DNA of 64,000 nt, taken from Croceibacterium xixiisoli (GTDB taxonomy: Bacteria > Pseudomonadota > Alphaproteobacteria > Sphingomonadales > Sphingomonadaceae). Every line of letters begins with the position of its first letter. The first letter of the stretch is position 1. A program made the translations under genes and the position numbers. Of this stretch, positions 59,323-64,000 are shown piece after piece. Below the pieces are notes generated by a model, which did no database searches, was not told the origin of the DNA, and saw only the letters and a list, made by a program, of their open reading frames with translations. The DNA lies in NCBI RefSeq assembly GCF_009827305.1, contig NZ_WTYJ01000002.1, forward strand, positions 806,001 through 870,000. Direction: 5' to 3'.

Positions 59323-59790
59323 TCAGGCGGCGTCGGCTTCCTTGTCGTCGTTCTTGACGACTTCCAGCGCGACATTGCCGCCGATGGCGATCTTTTTCGG
59401 TTTCATCGCCTCGGGCACTTCGCGCACCAGGTCGATGATCAGCAGGCCATCGGCGATATCGGCACCCGCCACGCGGACGAAATCGGCCAGTTCGAACCGG
59501 CGTTCGAAACCGCGGTTGGCAATGCCGACATGCAGCATCTCGCCGTCGCTGGTTTCGTCACGCTTGCGACCCTGGACGACCAGCAGGTTTTGCTGCGCGG
59601 TGATGTCAAGATCGCCAGCGCGGAATCCCGCCACCGCCAGGGTGATGCGATAGGTGTCGGTGCCACGGCGCTCGATATTGAAGGGGGGGTAATTGTCCCC
59701 GCCAGCACGATTGTTGGTTTCCAGCAGATCGAACAGGCGATCGAAGCCAACGGTGGAGCGGCGGTAGGGGGTAAAGTCGAAACGATTCAT
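59323..59790 (-). CDS. Small heat shock protein, Hsp20 family
   Basis: 155-aa alpha-crystallin-type holdase chaperone (IbpA-like). The N-terminus MNRFDFTPYRRSTVGFDRLFDLL matches alphaproteobacterial class A Hsp20 proteins; the crystallin domain runs from about 35 to 125 (NIERRGTDTYRITLAVAGF to DGLLIIDL). A canonical C-terminal IXI motif is not obvious apart from PKKIAI. AGAGGA lies upstream of the start, inside a predicted RNA thermometer hairpin, and a heat-shock promoter lies about 95 nt upstream. Confidence 0.95.
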   Translation of the reverse strand: MNRFDFTPYRRSTVGFDRLFDLLETNNRAGGDNYPPFNIERRGTDTYRITLAVAGFRAGDLDITAQQNLLVVQGRKRDETSDGEMLHVGIANRGFERRFELADFVRVAGADIADGLLIIDLVREVPEAMKPKKIAIGGNVALEVVKNDDKEADAA

Positions 59791-59878
59791 CGAAACAAAT
59801 CCTCTTTTGAGCAATTTGGTCATTGTGGGCCCGCTTGGCGGCACCCATCCGTCAGCCCCCTCGCGGGGGCCTCCGGTT
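59791..59878 (-). promoter_or_regulatory. ROSE-like RNA thermometer
   Basis: Leader of about 88 nt before hsp20. Next to the start, a UUGCU element (59814-59810) pairs with AGGA of the Shine-Dalgarno sequence (59803-59800) with the bulged G typical of ROSE elements, extended by three A-U pairs and closed by a 6-nt loop (59797-59817). A stable GCCCCC/GGGGGC hairpin (59855-59870) lies upstream, as in known multi-stem ROSE leaders. At low temperature the ribosome site should be masked. Confidence 0.75.
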
Positions 59879-59884
59879 GCTGAT

Positions 59885-59912
59885 AGATATGAAAACAGAC
59901 AGGCTGTTCAAG
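59885..59912 (-). promoter_or_regulatory. Putative RpoH (sigma-32) promoter of hsp20
   Basis: On the minus strand CTTGAA (59912-59907) and CATATCT (59891-59885) give CTTG-N17-CATATCT, close to the alphaproteobacterial RpoH consensus. The distance to the start leaves a leader long enough for the ROSE-like element. Confidence 0.6.
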
Positions 59913-59959
59913 GGGCGATTGGCGCCCCGGATCGGCGCTGAACAAAAAAGGGTTTCGCT

Positions 59960-60223
59960 GTGACCAGTCCCAAGGTTGAGATCTATACCAAGTTCACCTG
60001 TGGTTTCTGCCACCGTGCCAAGGCGTTGCTGACGTCCAAGGGTGTCGAATTCACCGAATACGACATCACCATGGATGGGGCGAAGCGGGAGGAAATGCTC
60101 CAGCGCAAGCCCGATGCCTTCACCGTGCCGCAGATCTTCATCGATGATCAGCCGATCGGCGGGTCGGACGATCTCGCTGCGCTTGACCGCGCTGGCAGGC
60201 TGGATCCGTTGCTGGGCCTGTGA
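59960..60223 (+). CDS. grxC: Glutaredoxin 3
   Basis: Glutathione-dependent thiol-disulfide oxidoreductase. The 87-aa protein has a dithiol active site CGFC (instead of the usual CPYC) near residues 14-17, the TVPQIFID cis-Pro motif and IGGSDDL. The GTG start at 59960 is the only suitable one. It overlaps the next gene by GTGA. Confidence 0.92.
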   Translation: MTSPKVEIYTKFTCGFCHRAKALLTSKGVEFTEYDITMDGAKREEMLQRKPDAFTVPQIFIDDQPIGGSDDLAALDRAGRLDPLLGL

Positions 60224-61047
60224 CCATGGCGCGCATCGCTCTGCTGCAGATGACCGCCGGCATCGACCCTGCCGAGAATGCGGGGTTGATCGTCGACGCC
60301 ATCGCCGGCGCGGCGGGGCAGGGGGCAGGCATGCTCTTCACCCCGGAAATGTCCGGTCTGCTCGATCGCGACCGCGAACGCGCCCGCCCGCATGTCGTGG
60401 CGGAGGCAGACAATCGCGTGCTGGCCGCTGTCCAGCAGGCGGCCGCCGCTCACGACATCTGGGTCGCGCTCGGCTCGCTCGCCGTGTTGCGGCCCGATGG
60501 GCGCTGGGCCAATCGTTCGCTGCTGATCGACGGGCAGGGCCATGTCGCTGCCCGTTATGACAAGATCCACATGTTCGATGTCGAACTCGCCACTGGGGAA
60601 AGCTGGCGCGAATCGGCCGCATACGCCCCGGGGGAAGACGTGGTCAGCGCGCAGACGCCGATCGGCCTGCTCGGCCTGGCCATCTGCTACGATGTGCGCT
60701 TCCCGGCGCTGTTCGGCGAACTGGGCCGCCGCCGCTGCGACGCCATCGCCATTCCCGCCGCCTTCACCGTGCCCACCGGTCAGGCGCACTGGCACCTGAT
60801 GCAGCGCGCCCGCGCGGTCGAATCCAGCGCCTATGTCATCGCCGCCGCCCAGGTCGGCGAACACGCCGATGGCCGGCGCACCTACGGCCATTCGCTGGTG
60901 ATCGATCCCTGGGGGGATGTGCTGCTGGACATGGGCGGCGAAAAACCCGGCCTCGGTTTTGCAGAGATCGATCCCGCCCGCATAGAGACTGTGCGCAGCC
61001 AATTGCCGAGCCTTGCGAACCGCCGGCCGATTCCTACATCGGCGTGA
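60220..61047 (+). CDS. Carbon-nitrogen hydrolase (nitrilase superfamily)
   Basis: 275-aa amidase of the nitrilase/Nit superfamily. The catalytic Glu lies in FTPEMS, Lys in RYDKIHMFD and Cys in GLAICYDVRFP. Proteins beside glutaredoxin in alphaproteobacteria resemble Nit1/NitFhit-type omega-amidases and deaminated-glutathione amidases; that fits the neighbourhood but is inference. GTG 60220 (overlap with grxC) or ATG 60226 may be the start. Confidence 0.9.
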   Translation: MTMARIALLQMTAGIDPAENAGLIVDAIAGAAGQGAGMLFTPEMSGLLDRDRERARPHVVAEADNRVLAAVQQAAAAHDIWVALGSLAVLRPDGRWANRSLLIDGQGHVAARYDKIHMFDVELATGESWRESAAYAPGEDVVSAQTPIGLLGLAICYDVRFPALFGELGRRRCDAIAIPAAFTVPTGQAHWHLMQRARAVESSAYVIAAAQVGEHADGRRTYGHSLVIDPWGDVLLDMGGEKPGLGFAEIDPARIETVRSQLPSLANRRPIPTSA

Positions 61048-61048
61048 C

Positions 61049-61573
61049 ATGATCGTGTTCGACCTTCACTGTGATTCCGGCCATCGTTTCGAAGGCTGGT
61101 TCGGTTCTTCCGCCGATTATGACCGTCAGCGTGAACGCGGTCTGCTCGATTGTCCGCATTGCGGCTCTGCTGCCATCACCAAGGCCCCCATGGCCCCGGC
61201 CGTCCCACGCAAGGGCAACCAGCGCGCCTCCCTGCCAGAGCCGCCCCTCCATTCAAGCGCTCCACATTCAACCTCGCCCGCACCGCCATCGCCCACCGCC
61301 GTGCTGGAACAGGTGATGGCCAACACGCCAATCCCCCCGCAGGTGGCAGAGGCGCTGCAGAAACTGGCCAAGGCGCAGGAAAAGGCGCTGAAAAGCTCCA
61401 CCTGGGTGGGCGATTCCTTCGCTGAGAAATCCCGTGCCATGCACTATGGCGATCAGGATACCGAAACCATCCATGGTCGCGCCACGGCCCAGGATGTGCA
61501 TGAACTGCTCGAAGAAGGCATCGCCATCGCCCCGCTGCCGTTCCCGGTGGCCCCGCCCGACGAACTCAACTGA
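61049..61573 (+). CDS. DUF1178 zinc-ribbon protein
   Basis: 174-aa protein with an N-terminal zinc-ribbon-like pattern (LHCDSGHRFEGWF, then DCPHCGS) followed by a variable Ser/Pro-rich linker and the conserved C-terminal segment AEKSRAMHYGDQ, matching the DUF1178 family. Function unknown; regularly next to grxC and the nitrilase gene in alphaproteobacteria. The start at 61049 follows the previous stop by 1 nt. Confidence 0.92.
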   Translation: MIVFDLHCDSGHRFEGWFGSSADYDRQRERGLLDCPHCGSAAITKAPMAPAVPRKGNQRASLPEPPLHSSAPHSTSPAPPSPTAVLEQVMANTPIPPQVAEALQKLAKAQEKALKSSTWVGDSFAEKSRAMHYGDQDTETIHGRATAQDVHELLEEGIAIAPLPFPVAPPDELN

Positions 61574-61626
61574 TCGTCAACCGGCGATTGCCAGCCGCTC
61601 AATGCTCCCCTAAACCGCCTTCCGGC

Positions 61627-61703
61627 GCACCCGTAGCTCAGCAGGATAGAGCATCAGATTCCTAATCTGGGGGCCATGGGTTCGAATCCCGTCGGGTGCA
61701 CCA
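61627..61703 (+). tRNA. tRNA-Arg (anticodon CCT)
   Basis: Cloverleaf with acceptor stem GCACCCG (61627-61633) and CGGGTGC (61693-61699), discriminator A, and CCA encoded at 61701-61703. The anticodon loop TTCCTAA gives CCT, reading AGG. The T loop is TTCGAAT. AGG is a rare codon in such genomes. Confidence 0.95.
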
Positions 61704-61859
61704 TTTTTCCAAATGTTCGGAAATCAACGGTTTCCAGCCGCATCCATTCTTAACTTAACAATCCGTATCCGATATCGACTTGCATATCGCGCCGCAGCTT
61801 GCAAAATCCCGCCCAAATACAAGGCACGGGCCAAAGCCCCGGCGGAGGGGATGGATATC

Positions 61860-64000
61860 ATGCACAAGCGGCCTGGCCTGCGGTGTTTTGCTTCGCTTAT
61901 TCCGGCGGTTCTCATGCTTGGCATGGGCACGGGGGCTTCTGCGCAGCAGGCGCATGATCATGATGATCCGGGCCCCGTTTCCGCTCCGGCAGCGATGAAG
62001 ACCATGCGCTGGTCCGACCCCGCCGCCTGGCCCGATGGGCGGGTGCCCGGGGCGGGCGATGCGGTCACTATTGCCCGCGACATGGACCTGCTGCTCGATG
62101 TCAGCCCACCCACGCTGCGCAGCCTGACGATCCAGGGCAAGCTCCGCTTCTCGGACGAGCGGGATATCGCGCTGGAAACCGACTGGATCTATGTGCCCGG
62201 CGGGGAACTGGAAATCGGCACCCAGGCGCGCCCGCACACGCGCAATGCCACCATCACCTTGACGGACAATGTTCCGGGTGAAGACGTCAACACTATGGGC
62301 GATCGGGGCATTGTGCTGATGCGCGGCACGCTCACCCTGCATGGCGATCGCGAAAACGCTTGGACGAAGCTGGCCCGCACGGCACCGGCGGGCAGTACCG
62401 AGATCGAAGTGCTTGATGCCGGCGGCTGGCGGGTGGGGGATGAGATCGTCCTTGCCTCCACCGATTTCAATCCGCGCCAGGCCGAACGGCGCCGCATCGC
62501 GGCTATCGGCAACAATCGGCTGACGCTGGACCGGCCGCTCGACCATATGCATTTCGGGCAGATCACCTTCGGCGTCGATCAGCGCGGAGAGGTCGGGCTG
62601 TTGACCCGCAACATCCGCATCCAGGCGTCGGAGGATGCGGACAAGACCTATTTCGGCGGCCACATCATGGCGATGGTCGGCTCTAGAATGTATGTCTCGG
62701 GCGTTGAGCTCAACCGCATGGGCCAGCATCTGACGCTGGCGCGCTATCCCATCCACTGGCATCTGATCGGGGAAGGGCAGGGGCAATATATCCGCAATGC
62801 CGCGATTCATGACACCTTCAGCCGCTGCGTCACGGTGCATGGCACCAACAATCTGCAGGTCGAAAACAATGTGACCTTCAACACGGTCGGGCACTGCTTC
62901 TTCCTCGAAGACGGGATCGAAACGGGCAACGAGTTCGTCAACAATCTCGGCATTCAGACAATCTGCCATCCAACCCTGCCGTGCGATCCGACCAATCTCA
63001 CCCTGGCCTCTCAGTCGACGCGAGGGCAGAAGGCCGAACATATCCTGATCCCGTCGGACAACACCGTCTCCACCTTCTGGATCACCAATCCGGACAATGT
63101 CTATCGCGGCAATGTGGCGGCCGGTTCGGACCAGATCGGCTTCTGGTTCGCTTTGCCGCAGCATCCGACCGGCGCGTTCGAAGGCGCCGCGATCAGCGCC
63201 AATATCTGGCCGGGCCGGACGAAGGTGCGAGAATTCAGCGGCAACACCGCCCATTCCAATTTCGATGGCATGATGCTGGATCGCGGGCCGGCGGCCAATG
63301 GCACCTTCGGTATCGCCGGTCCCAATCTCACCAGCTATGCCGATCCCACCGATACCAGCAGTGGGGTGGTCGCATCGGTGTTCGACAATTTCACCGGCTA
63401 CAAGAACCGCAATGGCGCGATCTGGGGCCGCGGGGAAATGCACCTCTACACCAACCTGAAACTGGCCGATAACGCGATCGGCTTCACCCATGCCTCGGGC
63501 ATTCCGGGCATCGCTCCCTACACCTCTCGCGTGGTCAATTCGCTGTTCGTGGGAGAAAGCGAGAATATCGGTAACCCGACCACGCCGGAAGAAATCGCCT
63601 ATGGCCGCAGCCTGCCGGCCGCAGCGGCGGATTTCCCCATTCGCGGCTATGAATATTACGATTTCCATCATCAGGTGGAAAACACGACCTTCGTCAATTT
63701 CCAGCCCAATGCCCTGCGCGACGCCGGGGCGATTTCCTATCTGCTGTTCACCAGCTTCGGCATGAGCACCAACAATTCGGTAGAGGGTCTGACCTTCGTC
63801 AATGCCAAGCCGGTCAGTTTCCCCCCGATCCAGCGTCGTTGGGCTTCGGACTATGGCCGCAGCGCCGCCTATCGCAGCGCCGCCTTCCATGACAAGGATG
63901 GCTCGGTCGGCGGCATTCCCGGCGCCTATATCGTCGTCGACAATGGCATCGCCTCTGATGAGGAAAGCTGCGAAATCCGGCAGAGCTGGGGCGCCGCCAT
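61860..64000 (+). CDS. Secreted G8-domain protein resembling CEMIP/TMEM2 (partial)
   Basis: An open frame of 713 codons that runs off the right edge. It has a signal peptide (to GASA-QQ, about 30 aa), then a G8 domain (MRWSDPAAWPDGRVPGAGD to about residue 140; eight conserved Gly), then a parallel beta-helix. In the helix the segments RYPIHWHL (about 295-302), RCVTVHGTN (about 323) and GHCFFLEDG (about 347) closely resemble the hyaluronan-depolymerising animal proteins CEMIP and TMEM2. The start at 61860 has GGAGGGG upstream; an ATG at 61851 is possible. The product is probably exported and may act on a polysaccharide; the substrate is unknown. It lies just downstream of tRNA-Arg. Confidence 0.85.
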   Translation, partial: MHKRPGLRCFASLIPAVLMLGMGTGASAQQAHDHDDPGPVSAPAAMKTMRWSDPAAWPDGRVPGAGDAVTIARDMDLLLDVSPPTLRSLTIQGKLRFSDERDIALETDWIYVPGGELEIGTQARPHTRNATITLTDNVPGEDVNTMGDRGIVLMRGTLTLHGDRENAWTKLARTAPAGSTEIEVLDAGGWRVGDEIVLASTDFNPRQAERRRIAAIGNNRLTLDRPLDHMHFGQITFGVDQRGEVGLLTRNIRIQASEDADKTYFGGHIMAMVGSRMYVSGVELNRMGQHLTLARYPIHWHLIGEGQGQYIRNAAIHDTFSRCVTVHGTNNLQVENNVTFNTVGHCFFLEDGIETGNEFVNNLGIQTICHPTLPCDPTNLTLASQSTRGQKAEHILIPSDNTVSTFWITNPDNVYRGNVAAGSDQIGFWFALPQHPTGAFEGAAISANIWPGRTKVREFSGNTAHSNFDGMMLDRGPAANGTFGIAGPNLTSYADPTDTSSGVVASVFDNFTGYKNRNGAIWGRGEMHLYTNLKLADNAIGFTHASGIPGIAPYTSRVVNSLFVGESENIGNPTTPEEIAYGRSLPAAAADFPIRGYEYYDFHHQVENTTFVNFQPNALRDAGAISYLLFTSFGMSTNNSVEGLTFVNAKPVSFPPIQRRWASDYGRSAAYRSAAFHDKDGSVGGIPGAYIVVDNGIASDEESCEIRQSWGAA

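Noticed and set aside
59960-60223. Glutaredoxin CGFC site as an inactive variant
   Set aside because: Both cysteines are present; variation between them is common in glutaredoxins.
61755-63890. Open frame of about 710 codons on the minus strand at the right edge
   Set aside because: Opposite the G8-domain gene, whose signal peptide, RBS and conserved motifs are clear. The minus frame has a shadow-like composition.

Overview
This window is a contiguous piece of a GC-rich alphaproteobacterial chromosome. Gene order and protein character point to the order Sphingomonadales: nuoA-N followed by birA, coaX, RNase J and a DUF1467 gene; the ppiD-trpE-G-D-C-moaC-moeA-lexA string; RNase E with an acidic S1 insertion; a GTTC-N7-GTTC type LexA box; and a ROSE-type thermometer in front of hsp20. 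This placement is an inference; no 16S gene is present. I see no prophage, insertion sequence, CRISPR array or resistance cassette. Almost everything is core housekeeping.

Layout. 59-4974 (minus): RNase E, succinate dehydrogenase iron-sulfur subunit, ZapE-like ATPase. 5420-13592 (plus): cell-wall amidase, PBP1A, exported peroxiredoxin, release factor 2, an exported methyltransferase-fold lipoprotein, a nitronate-monooxygenase-family oxidoreductase and an SH3 protein. 13694-14887 (minus): thiolase. 15200-33806 (plus): the complete 14-subunit complex I operon with two extra small genes between nuoD and nuoE, plus two very short translationally coupled frames filling the nuoF-nuoG and nuoH-nuoI gaps; the operon runs on into birA, coaX, rnj and DUF1467 and ends at a strong bidirectional terminator. 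33894-36467 (minus): a large two-TM coiled-coil protein. 36538-40524 (plus): a four-gene unit described below. 40641-43396 (minus): gltX-gltA. 43426-45735 (plus): comEC. 45631-55973 (minus): ppiD, trpEGDC with an inserted lipoprotein gene, csaA, moaC, moeA, lexA and a lipoprotein. 56188-59212 (plus): tpiA, secG, pyrG. 59323-59790 (minus): hsp20 under a heat-shock promoter and ROSE-like leader. 59960-61573 (plus): glutaredoxin, amidohydrolase, DUF1178. Then tRNA-Arg(CCT), and a G8-domain protein resembling animal CEMIP/TMEM2 that runs off the right edge.

The best candidate for an undescribed system is 33894-40524. A TipN-shaped membrane coiled-coil protein is divergently transcribed from an operon that encodes an Hpt-like protein lacking the phosphoacceptor histidine (Leu in its place), a nucleotidyltransferase-like domain without a recognisable glycine-rich loop fused to a membrane domain, an all-helical unknown, and a histidine-kinase-like protein with intact ATP-binding boxes but Pro at the phosphoacceptor position. 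Two phosphorelay folds in one operon that both lost their histidine suggest allosteric or scaffold signalling, perhaps linked to cell polarity.

Many genes are coupled by ATGA, GTGA, TGATG or TAATG overlaps. TTG starts are used by gltA (with a perfect Shine-Dalgarno sequence) and probably by birA and trpE. All readings were made by eye; domain calls rest on visible motifs, not on searches.
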